Shown here in pieces: positions 53,729 through 60,967 of a stretch of DNA of 64,000 bases. The notes under the pieces are model-generated. The model ran no database searches. It was given only the letters and a program-made list of their open reading frames with translations, and had not been told where the DNA came from. Made by a program: the position numbers and the translations under genes. The stretch lies in NCBI RefSeq assembly GCF_036010665.1, contig NZ_CP108581.1, forward strand, positions 7,187,501 to 7,251,500, given 5' to 3'. This DNA comes from Microbispora sp. NBC_01189 (lineage in GTDB: Bacteria > Actinomycetota > Actinomycetes > Streptosporangiales > Streptosporangiaceae). Every line of letters starts with the position of its first letter. Within the stretch, counting starts at the first letter, position 1.

Positions 53729-54336
53729 TCGGCCCCCTCTACGCCGAGTCGCTGGACGGCGCGCGGGTCGACGTCGAGGCGGCAGACGGCAGGACGTGGC
53801 CGCTGGAGTCGTGGCGCTGGCTCGACGGCGCCGAAGGGGACGAGGCCATGCTGGCCCGCTGCGGCGACCCCACGCTCGACGTGGGCTCCGGACCCGGGCG
53901 GCTCACCGTGGCGCTGACCAGGCGCGGGGTGCGGGCGCTCGGCATCGACGTCACCCCCCGGGCCGTGCGCCTCACCCGCCTGGCCGGCGGGCGGGCCCTG
54001 TGCCGTGACGTGTTCGGGCACGTGCCGGGCGGCGGGCGCTGGGCGACGGTGCTGCTGGCCGACGGCAACATCGGCATCGGCGGGGACCCCGAGGCCCTGC
54101 TGCGGCGGGCCCGCGAGCTGCTGCGGCCCGGTGGCGAGGTCGTCGCCGAGCTCGGCCCTCCCGGCACCGCCACCCGGTCCGAGCGGGTCAGGCTGCGCCG
54201 GGACGACACGGCCACCGGGTGGTTCGCCTGGGCCCGCGTCGGGGCGGACGGCATCGGCCCGCTCGCCCGGCGTGCGGGCTTCCGCCGCGCGGAGGTGTGG
54301 ACCGAGGCCGGACGCTGGTTCAGCGTCCTCGGCTGA
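53725..54336 (+). CDS. Class I SAM-dependent methyltransferase
   Basis: 203 residues with the SAM motif TLDVGSGPGRLTVALTRRGV, then LGIDVTPRAVRLTRLAG and VLLADGNIGIGGDPEALLRRA. The C-terminal part, VGADGIGPLARRAGFRRAEVWTEAGRWFSVLG, is typical of the methyltransferase that follows DUF2064 genes. GTG 53725 overlaps the previous stop. The target is probably a sugar or lipid intermediate of the same pathway; this is inference from the operon. Confidence 0.85.
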   Translation: MIGPLYAESLDGARVDVEAADGRTWPLESWRWLDGAEGDEAMLARCGDPTLDVGSGPGRLTVALTRRGVRALGIDVTPRAVRLTRLAGGRALCRDVFGHVPGGGRWATVLLADGNIGIGGDPEALLRRARELLRPGGEVVAELGPPGTATRSERVRLRRDDTATGWFAWARVGADGIGPLARRAGFRRAEVWTEAGRWFSVLG

Positions 54337-54430
54337 CGCACTGCCCGAGGCCCGCCAGGACCCCGGCACCGCTCTGGCGCGACTTCCCCTGAACGAACAC
54401 AATGGGCGAGAGAGAGGGATCGGTGATGCG

Positions 54431-55153
54431 GTGCTCGGTTCGGCACCCGGCGGAGGCGACGACACACGGCCTGTCGGCGGACGCGGCGTCCTCGAAGGCG
54501 CCTTCGCCCTGCTGGACGCTCTGGAACGGGTCCAGGAGGCGGGCCTGACCCGGCTGGCGGCGGACAGCGGCCTTCCCAAGGCGACGGCCTATCGGCTGCT
54601 CGAACAGCTGACCGTCATGGGTGCCGTGGAAAAGCGTGGTCCGCGCTACCGGATAGGACCACGGATGCGCAGATTGGGCCACGTCTGGCGGCCGGAGCCG
54701 TCGCTGGACAAGGCGGCTCGAGCGCCGATGCGCAACTTCGTCCGGGCGACGGAGGCCGCGATCTGGCTGTGCCTGCTGTCCGGCGGCCAGACGATAGCGG
54801 TCGGAGGTGCACCGGGCCGGATCCCGTACTTCTCTCCCCCGCACCCGGGTGCGGTGCTGGACTGGCCGACGGCGGTCGCGAAGGTGCTGACGGCCTGGTC
54901 ACGGGAGGCCTCCGGGCTGACGCTGGAGCCGACGGAATGGCGGAGGGACGTGGCGAGAATCCGTGGCACGGGTGTCGCCTTCGACCGTGAGGAGAACACG
55001 TCAGGCGTCTCCTGCGTGGCAGCCCCCGTGCTGGACAGGGATGGCGCGTTGGTCGCCGCCGTGTGCTCACCGGTCGAGGCCGTACGCCCGCTCGCGGATC
55101 TCGCTCAGAACCTGGTCAGGACGAGCAAGGCCGTCACCGCCGCGCTGCCCTGA
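54431..55153 (+). CDS. IclR-family transcriptional regulator
   Basis: 240 residues. The N-terminal winged helix is RGVLEGAFALLDALERVQEAGLTRLAADSGLPKATAYRLLEQLTVMGAVEKRGPRYRIG. The effector domain continues to SGVSCVAAPVLDRDGALVAAVCSPVEAVRPLADLAQNLVRTSKAVTAAL. Only the last part of the effector domain closely resembles IclR. The start is GTG 54431, the only in-frame initiator before the helix, with GAGAGAGGG 12 nt upstream. Its target is not apparent; it stands between the GT2 operon and a lipoprotein gene. Confidence 0.85.
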   Translation: MLGSAPGGGDDTRPVGGRGVLEGAFALLDALERVQEAGLTRLAADSGLPKATAYRLLEQLTVMGAVEKRGPRYRIGPRMRRLGHVWRPEPSLDKAARAPMRNFVRATEAAIWLCLLSGGQTIAVGGAPGRIPYFSPPHPGAVLDWPTAVAKVLTAWSREASGLTLEPTEWRRDVARIRGTGVAFDREENTSGVSCVAAPVLDRDGALVAAVCSPVEAVRPLADLAQNLVRTSKAVTAALP

Positions 55154-55257
55154 CCGCCTTACGGTCCGCTGACCGAACCGTGACGCCGTTCCGCTGGCCG
55201 GCCCGGATGACGATGTGACGGCGGCAAGCAGACCCGGATATCGGTGGGGGCAGCCCG

Positions 55258-56118
55258 ATGCGTCGCTCATTTCCTGTTGCACCGTTCGCCGCCGGCCGGT
55301 CCGTCACACGCGGGTTTCTGGTCGTCCTCCTGTCTCTCTCCCTTCTCGCCACGGCGTGTCCGGGCGAGGAGTTCGGCGACTCGCCGAACCCCACGAAGAC
55401 CGAGAAGGAGCACGTTCAGGGGCCGAAGAAGTCCAATGAGGCCAAAGGCCCGGTCTGTCCCGTCCCGGAGTCCAGGGCGAGGTCCCAGCTCCCCCGTTTC
55501 CCGGCGGCGGACGGGGTCGGTCTGATCACACAGAATCCCTGCCTCAGCTTCGCGGGCCTGGTCGAGGAGGTCCTCGGCTTCGTCCCCGAGGGCCGCTCCG
55601 AAAAATTCAATGAGTTCCGTGGCGGGCTCGAATCACTCGTCGCCAGGGTGAACGCGGTCAACGATGTGGCGGAGTGTGCCTACGAGACCGGCCACCTGGC
55701 GATCGGGGTGTACCACCACAACCGCACCCCGTGGTCGATCGGCGTGGTCGCGGTCGTCCGCAAGGACCTCGACGCGGTGATCGGCACCGGAGTCTGCTGG
55801 CTGCTGCGAAGAGCGCAGCTCGACGCTCCCACCGAGAACCAGAGGTTCCTGTCCGACGAGATCCGTCCCGATTTCTGCAACGACGCCGTCGGCAGAGAAG
55901 TCAACGGCGTCCCGTTCACGATCCTGTGGGTCGGCTCGTCGAACGTCATGTGCGGGAGCCTCTCCTCTCTGTACAAGGGCACTCCGGAACCACACCCGGT
56001 CGTGAGCGAGTCAGGGGGCGGCGACGCCGGCGCCCGTGGCGGCGAGGAGCAGCACGTCGATCCCGGCGGCGGCGATGGCGGCGGCGAAGGGAGCCCTGGG
56101 CAGACGCCGGCCGAGTGA
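55258..56118 (+). CDS. Predicted lipoprotein of unknown function
   Basis: 286 residues. The signal sequence GFLVVLLSLSLLATACPGEE ends in a lipobox-like ATAC with Cys34. The body contains cysteines (GPVCPVP, NPCLSF, VAECAYETGH, GVCWLL, DFCNDA, VMCGSL) that could form three disulfides outside the cell. CAYETGHLAIGVYHHNRTPWSIGVVAVVRKD looks like the start of a compact domain. I do not recognise the family. The last ~37 residues, Gly/Glu-rich (GGGDAGARGGEEQHVDPGG), overlap the end of the convergent UbiA gene by 108 nt. Confidence 0.7.
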   Translation: MRRSFPVAPFAAGRSVTRGFLVVLLSLSLLATACPGEEFGDSPNPTKTEKEHVQGPKKSNEAKGPVCPVPESRARSQLPRFPAADGVGLITQNPCLSFAGLVEEVLGFVPEGRSEKFNEFRGGLESLVARVNAVNDVAECAYETGHLAIGVYHHNRTPWSIGVVAVVRKDLDAVIGTGVCWLLRRAQLDAPTENQRFLSDEIRPDFCNDAVGREVNGVPFTILWVGSSNVMCGSLSSLYKGTPEPHPVVSESGGGDAGARGGEEQHVDPGGGDGGGEGSPGQTPAE

Positions 56119-56883
56119 CAGGCCGGCCGCCGCGCACCCGGCCACTCCGGCGAGGGCGAGCCACTCCGCCGGGCCGGGCGGGCCCGGTGGTGCGACGACC
56201 AGCAGCAGGGACGCCGCCAGCGGCGGCACCGGCATCAGCGCCCTGACCCGGGCGGCGCCGAGCCGCTGGGGCCAGCCCCGCACGCCCGTCGCCAGGTCCG
56301 CCTCGATGTCGGGCAACACGTTGCCGAGGTGCGCTCCGCAGCCGAGCAGCGCCGCCGCGAGCACGGCCCACCACGCGGGCAGGGGCGGGCCGCCATGACC
56401 GCCCGGCATGCCCGCCGCAACGAACACCGGCACGGCGCCGAACCCGATCGCGTACGGCGCCCACGACGCGGCCGTGCCCTTCAGCCACAGGTTGTAGGCC
56501 CAGGCCGCGGCGACGGCGAGCAGGTGCGCCGCGGCCGGCAGCGGCCCGCAGGCGAGCGAGAGCGGCACGCACGCCGCCAGCGCCGTGAGGGCCGCGGCGC
56601 GCACCGTGCGCGCGGTGACCAGGCCGGCGACGATGGGCTTGCCGGTCCGCCCGGCCGTGGCGTCCCTGGCGGCGTCCACGGCGTCGTTGCACCAGCCCAC
56701 CGAGAGCTGGCCGGTCAGCACGGCGAGCGCCACCGGCGCCGCCCCCGCGAGGCCGCGCCCGGCGAGCACCACGAGCGCCGTGACCAGGACCGTCACCGCG
56801 ACGGCCGGGCCCGGATGGCACGCGCGGGCCAGCCCGGCCACCTGCCGCGGCCCGTCGCCGGGGAGTGCTCTGGAGCAGGTCAT
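56011..56883 (-). CDS. UbiA-family prenyltransferase
   Basis: A 290-residue membrane enzyme attaching a prenyl chain to an aromatic or related acceptor. The first Asp-rich motif is in LSVGWCNDAVDAARDATAGR (N-D-x-x-D) with GKPIVAGLVTARTV following. The second is HLGNVLPDIEADLATG. AWAYNLWLKGT lies between. About eight spans are visible. Genes for a type III polyketide synthase, a methyltransferase and an FAD enzyme are divergent across 100 bp, so the acceptor could be the polyketide product. ATG 56883. The 3' end overlaps the lipoprotein gene by 108 nt. Confidence 0.88.
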   Translation of the reverse strand: MTCSRALPGDGPRQVAGLARACHPGPAVAVTVLVTALVVLAGRGLAGAAPVALAVLTGQLSVGWCNDAVDAARDATAGRTGKPIVAGLVTARTVRAAALTALAACVPLSLACGPLPAAAHLLAVAAAWAYNLWLKGTAASWAPYAIGFGAVPVFVAAGMPGGHGGPPLPAWWAVLAAALLGCGAHLGNVLPDIEADLATGVRGWPQRLGAARVRALMPVPPLAASLLLVVAPPGPPGPAEWLALAGVAGCAAAGLSLGRRLPRAPFAAAIAAAGIDVLLLAATGAGVAAP

Positions 56884-56983
56884 CGTCACGAGCGTAACCG
56901 GATGATCCGGGTTGGGAGGTATGTGAGCCGCCTGGACGGGCAAGAGTGCAGGTAGCTTCCTCCGCCAGCCAGTGGGATGTGAG

Positions 56984-58063
56984 ATGACGCGGATCGCGGC
57001 CGTCCATGGTGTCCTTCCTCCCCATCGCCACTCCCAGCAGGAGATCACGGACACGCTGGCGAGGGTCTGCCTCCCTCCGGGCGCCGACCGCCGGCTCCTC
57101 GACAGGCTGCACGCGAGCGCGCGGGTGGAGCACCGCAACCTCGTGCAGCCGCTCGACCGGTACGGCAAGCTCGACGGCTTCGGCATGGCCAACGACCTGT
57201 TCATCGAGGCCGCCATCGACCTCGGCGCGGAGGCCGTGACCGGCGCGCTCGACGCCGCCGGTCTCACTCCGGCGGACGTCGACATGATCATGTGTACGTC
57301 GGTCACCGGCGTCGCCGCGCCGTCCCTGGACGCCCGGCTGGCCAACCGCATCGGGCTGCGTCCCGACGTGAAGCGGGTGCCGGTGTTCGGCCTCGGCTGC
57401 GTGGCGGGGGCGGCGGGCATCGCCCGGCTGCACGATTACCTGCGCGGATGGCCCGGCCATGTGGCGGTGCTGCTCTCGGTCGAGTTGTGCTCCCTCACCC
57501 TCCAGCGCGACGACTCCTCCACGGCCAACCTCGTCGCGGGCGCGCTGTTCGGGGACGGCGCCGCCGCCGTGGTCGCGTGCGGCGACGACCGTGAGATTCC
57601 CGGCCGTGACATCCCCGGGGGAGGGCCGGGCCCGGCCGTCGTCGCCACGCGCAGCCGCCTCTACCCGGACTCGGAACGGGTGATGGGGTGGGACGTCCGC
57701 GACAGCGGGTTCCGGGTCGTCCTCGACGCCGGGGTGCCCGACGTGGTGCGCACCCACCTCGCCGGGGACGTGGGCGGATTCCTCGGCGACCACGGCCTGG
57801 ACATCGGCGACATCACCGCGTGGGTGTGCCATCCCGGCGGCCCCAAGGTGCTGGAGGCGGTCGCGGAGACGCTCGCGCTGCCGGAGGGCGCGCTCGACCT
57901 CACCTGGCGCTCGCTCGCCGCCATCGGCAATCTGTCGTCCGCGTCCGTGCTGCACGTGCTGCGGGACACCCTGGCCCTGCGGCCGCCACCGCCGGGCACC
58001 CCGGGGATGCTCCTGGCGATGGGCCCGGGATTCTGCTCCGAGCTCGTCCTGCTGCGCTGGTGA
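56984..58063 (+). CDS. Type III polyketide synthase (chalcone/stilbene synthase-like)
   Basis: A 359-residue homodimeric ketosynthase condensing a CoA starter with malonyl or methylmalonyl units. The catalytic triad is intact: Cys139 in [20 protein letters not shown], His283 in [14 protein letters not shown] and Asn316 in [13 protein letters not shown]. The C-terminal GPGF loop ([17 protein letters not shown]) is present. The [17 protein letters not shown] and [22 protein letters not shown] regions are typical of bacterial alkylresorcinol/alkylpyrone synthases. ATG 56984. The following methyltransferase and FAD genes parallel the srsA-srsB-srsC phenolic-lipid operon of Streptomyces griseus. 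The product is inferred, not shown. Confidence 0.94.
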   Translation: MTRIAAVHGVLPPHRHSQQEITDTLARVCLPPGADRRLLDRLHASARVEHRNLVQPLDRYGKLDGFGMANDLFIEAAIDLGAEAVTGALDAAGLTPADVDMIMCTSVTGVAAPSLDARLANRIGLRPDVKRVPVFGLGCVAGAAGIARLHDYLRGWPGHVAVLLSVELCSLTLQRDDSSTANLVAGALFGDGAAAVVACGDDREIPGRDIPGGGPGPAVVATRSRLYPDSERVMGWDVRDSGFRVVLDAGVPDVVRTHLAGDVGGFLGDHGLDIGDITAWVCHPGGPKVLEAVAETLALPEGALDLTWRSLAAIGNLSSASVLHVLRDTLALRPPPPGTPGMLLAMGPGFCSELVLLRW

Positions 58064-58118
58064 AGGCACTGGTGAAGGGGGGCCGGCTGAAGCCGGCCGA
58101 AAGGGATGGAGGGGACCG

Positions 58119-58676
58119 ATGTCGCCCTGGTACGCGGTGCTCGTCGCGCTCGTCGGCGTGGAACGCCTCGCGGAGCTGTTCGTCGCGCGCCGCAACGCCC
58201 GCTGGAGCAGGGAGCGCGGCGGGGTGCTGTACGGCGCCGGGCACTATCCCTGGATGGTGGCCCTGCACACCGGCCTGCTCGCCGGGTGCCTGCTGGAGGC
58301 GGCGCTGGCGGACCGCCCGTTCGTCCCGGCCCTGGGCTGGCCGATGCTGGCGCTCGTCGTGGCCGCGCAGGCGCTGCGCTGGTGGTGTGTCACGAGCCTC
58401 GGCCGACAGTGGAACACCCAGGTCATCGTCGTGCCCGGCCTGCCTCTCGTGACGCGCGGGCCGTACCGGTTCGGGTGGCTGCGGCACCCCAACTACGTCG
58501 CCGTGGCGGTGGAGGGCGCGGCCCTACCGCTCGTGCACTCCGCGTGGCTGACCGCGCTGGCCTTCACCCTGCTCAACGTGCCGCTCATGGTCGTCCGGCT
58601 GCGGTGCGAGAACGCCGCCCTCGCGACCGCCGCCGCTCCCGAATCCGCGCCCGGTTCCCTGCGGCACGCTCGGTGA
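58119..58676 (+). CDS. Isoprenylcysteine carboxyl methyltransferase (ICMT)-family membrane methyltransferase
   Basis: A 185-residue integral membrane methyltransferase: WYAVLVALVGVERLAELFVARRNARW near the start, then spans, and the SAM-binding C-terminus GPYRFGWLRHPNYVAVAVEGAALPLV, with the conserved RHPxY. In type III PKS operons (SrsB type) such enzymes O- or C-methylate alkylresorcinols. It starts 55 bp after the PKS and its stop overlaps the FAD gene start by four bases. Confidence 0.9.
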   Translation: MSPWYAVLVALVGVERLAELFVARRNARWSRERGGVLYGAGHYPWMVALHTGLLAGCLLEAALADRPFVPALGWPMLALVVAAQALRWWCVTSLGRQWNTQVIVVPGLPLVTRGPYRFGWLRHPNYVAVAVEGAALPLVHSAWLTALAFTLLNVPLMVVRLRCENAALATAAAPESAPGSLRHAR

Positions 58677-59734
58677 TCGACGTACTGGTGGCCGGGGGCG
58701 GGCCCGCGGGGCTGGCCACGGCCATCCACGCGGCGCTGGCCGGCCTGGAGACGGTCGTGGTCGAGCCGCGGGCCGTCCCGGTCGACAAGGCGTGCGGGGA
58801 GGGCCTGATGCCCACGGGCGTCGCCGCCCTCGCCGGCCTGGGGATCGACCTCAAGATCGCGCTGCCGGAGAGCAGGCCGTTCCTGGGGATCCGCTATGTC
58901 GACGGACGCCACCGGGTGCAGGCGGAGTTCCGGGCCGGCGCCGGGCTCGGCGTGCGGCGCACCGCGCTGCACGCGGCCCTGGCCCTGCGCGCGCGGGAGG
59001 CCGGAGTCCGGGTGGTCTCCGGGCGGGTCGCCGGTGTGCGCGCGGGCGACGACGACGTGCACGCGCGGGTGCTGCCCTCCGGCGGCATCCCGGACGGTCT
59101 GGATCTGCGCGCGCGGTGGCTGGTCGCGGCGGACGGCCTGCACTCGCCGATCAGGGCGTCCCTCGGGCTGGACCTGCCCGCGGGCGGCCCCCGCCGGTAC
59201 GGCCTGCGCCGCCACTACCGGGTGGCGCCGTGGACCGACTTCGTGGAGGTGCACTGGGCGCCGGGCGGCGAGGCGTACGTCACCCCGGTGGGCGACGACC
59301 TCGTCGGCGTGGCCGTGCTGAGCGGCGAGCGGCGGGGATACCACGAGCACCTGGCGGCGTTCCCGGACCTGCTCGCCCGGCTGGACGGGCCGCCCGCCAC
59401 CCCGGTGCGCGGAGCCGGGCCGCTGCGCCAGCGGGTCCGCCGGCGGGTGGCAGGGCGGGTCCTGCTCGTGGGCGACGCGGCGGGCTACGTTGACGCGCTC
59501 ACCGGCGAGGGCCTGTCGCTCGCGCTCCTGTCGGCCCGCGCGCTGGTCGGCTGCCTGCGCGCGGGCCGTCCCGAGGAGTACGAGGCCGCCTGGCGGCGCC
59601 TGTCGTGGCGGTCCCGGCTGCTCACCGCCGCGCTGCTGGAGGCCCGGCGGCGCCCCCCGGCGGCGCGGATGATCGTGCCGGCCGCCCGGCGGCTGCCGGT
59701 GCTGTTCCGCGCCGCCGTCCGATCGCTCGCCTGA
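58673..59734 (+). CDS. FAD-dependent oxidoreductase (hydroxylase / geranylgeranyl reductase-like)
   Basis: A 353-residue flavoprotein. FAD site: VLVAGGGPAGLATAIHAALAG. It has DKACGEGLMPTGVAAL (GEG motif), LVAADGLHSPIRASLGLDL (DG motif) and RVLLVGDAAGYVDALTGEGLSLAL (GD motif binding the FAD ribityl chain). This is the p-hydroxybenzoate hydroxylase/geranylgeranyl reductase fold. In the SrsC parallel it would hydroxylate the polyketide ring to a quinol/quinone. GTG 58673 overlaps the methyltransferase stop. Confidence 0.88.
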   Translation: MIDVLVAGGGPAGLATAIHAALAGLETVVVEPRAVPVDKACGEGLMPTGVAALAGLGIDLKIALPESRPFLGIRYVDGRHRVQAEFRAGAGLGVRRTALHAALALRAREAGVRVVSGRVAGVRAGDDDVHARVLPSGGIPDGLDLRARWLVAADGLHSPIRASLGLDLPAGGPRRYGLRRHYRVAPWTDFVEVHWAPGGEAYVTPVGDDLVGVAVLSGERRGYHEHLAAFPDLLARLDGPPATPVRGAGPLRQRVRRRVAGRVLLVGDAAGYVDALTGEGLSLALLSARALVGCLRAGRPEEYEAAWRRLSWRSRLLTAALLEARRRPPAARMIVPAARRLPVLFRAAVRSLA

Positions 59735-59889
59735 GCGGCCCAGTGAGGGGCCCAGTGAGCGGCCAGGGAAAGCGGCCCGTGGGATAAATCGGGACATAGC
59801 GCAATTTGCCCATGGCCGGAATTCACAGTTCGCGAACGCCCGTTTTTAGGCGTGGCCGCACAGGGTTATATCCCCGGACGTTAGAACTT

Positions 59890-59908
59890 ACTTCGACATG
59901 AACGAAGT
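59890..59908. promoter_or_regulatory. Inverted repeat ACTTCG-N7-CGAAGT upstream of the histidine kinase
   Basis: Perfect 6-bp arms lie 92 nt upstream of the kinase TTG start, within a 265-bp gene-free and comparatively AT-rich stretch (59735-59999). TATAT- and GGATATAGC-like sequences are nearby, but no confident -35/-10 pair was found. Confidence 0.4.
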
Positions 59909-59999
59909 GGCCATCTTTTGTGACAGGTATGCAAGGATATAGCGCATGTACCGAAAGGCGAGGCCGATGTTACGGCGAGGATGACTGGAGGGTCGTCAC

Positions 60000-60713
60000 T
60001 TGCCTGACTTCGCGATACTCGCCCTGCTCACGTCGCTCGGCGCGCTCCCCGTCGCCGCGCTGGCGATCCTGACTCTCCGGCTGCGCCGGCTGCGCGTCAT
60101 GCAGGCCGAGGCCGTCCGCCAGGCCGCGGCCGAGGCCCGGGAGCAGTTCGGCCGGGACGTGCACGACCTCGTGAGCAGCCGGCTGTGGCTGGCCACCCTG
60201 CGCAGCGAGCTCGCCTACCGCCTCGCCGAGGAGGACAACCCGCTGCGCCCCGCCCTGGCCGACGTGGTGCACGCGATCCGCCAGGCCGCCGCGGACATCC
60301 GCAACGTGACCCGCTCGTTCCAGGACGTCTCGCTGCCGTCGGAGCTGGCCAACGCGCGTGCCGTGCTCCGCGCGTACGGGACCGACTGCAAGACCGAGGT
60401 GACCGACGCGGAGCTCTCGGACGAGATCGGCGCGACGCTCGCCATCATGGTGCGCGAGGCCGTGACCAACGTCGTGCGGCACAGCCGCGCGACCCTGTGC
60501 GTCATCGAGATCGCCCTGCGGGCCGGCACGGTGACGCTGACCGTGGCCAACGACGGCGTCGACCCCTCCACTCCGTCCGGCGCCGGGAACGGCCTGGACA
60601 ACCTCCGCACCCGCGCGGCCGCGCTCGACGGCGCCGTGGGAACGGTCCTCGACCCGGACGGCTGGTTCCGCCTGGTCGCCGAGATCCCGAGCAGGGGAAA
60701 CAGCCGCCGCTGA
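60000..60713 (+). CDS. Small membrane-linked sensor histidine kinase (HisKA_3/NarL-partner type)
   Basis: 237 residues: one N-terminal transmembrane segment (FAILALLTSLGALPVAALAIL), a short linker, a dimerisation helix with the phosphoacceptor in GRDVHDLVSSRLWL (His55), and a HATPase domain with EAVTNVVRHSRA (N box, Asn157), VANDGVD (G1) and GNGLDNLRTR (G2). There is no extracellular sensor. TTG at 60000 is the start, with GGAGGG 7 nt upstream. No response regulator is encoded beside it. It lies between the PKS and lanthipeptide clusters and may control either. Confidence 0.85.
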   Translation: MPDFAILALLTSLGALPVAALAILTLRLRRLRVMQAEAVRQAAAEAREQFGRDVHDLVSSRLWLATLRSELAYRLAEEDNPLRPALADVVHAIRQAAADIRNVTRSFQDVSLPSELANARAVLRAYGTDCKTEVTDAELSDEIGATLAIMVREAVTNVVRHSRATLCVIEIALRAGTVTLTVANDGVDPSTPSGAGNGLDNLRTRAAALDGAVGTVLDPDGWFRLVAEIPSRGNSRR

Positions 60714-60924
60714 GCGGCCGGACCGCTCCAAACACTCCACGCCGCCTCCGGCACCGTCTCCGCGTACTTGACCTGCCGTTTGACAGATGATCTCACCGCG
60801 GCCTCGCCCGCGGCCTCCGGGCGACCGTGGAGAGCGTCATCACCTGACCCGTGACCGCGTCATGGTTTGTTATGTGCAGATTTCACATGACGCAGTTGAC
60901 GGGCGTAACTTGGCCCGTCCCCAC

Positions 60925-60936
60925 AATTCCGGAATT
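60925..60936. promoter_or_regulatory. 12-bp palindrome AATTCCGGAATT upstream of the lanthipeptide synthetase
   Basis: A perfect palindrome begins 43 nt before the GTG start at 60968, with TTGACG at 60896-60901 upstream of it. It is well placed to be an operator over the lanthipeptide promoter. A further imperfect repeat, ATGTG-N7-CACAT, lies at 60872-60888. Confidence 0.5.
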
Positions 60937-60967
60937 CTTACTTGTGACCGGCCTAAGGGGACATCTG

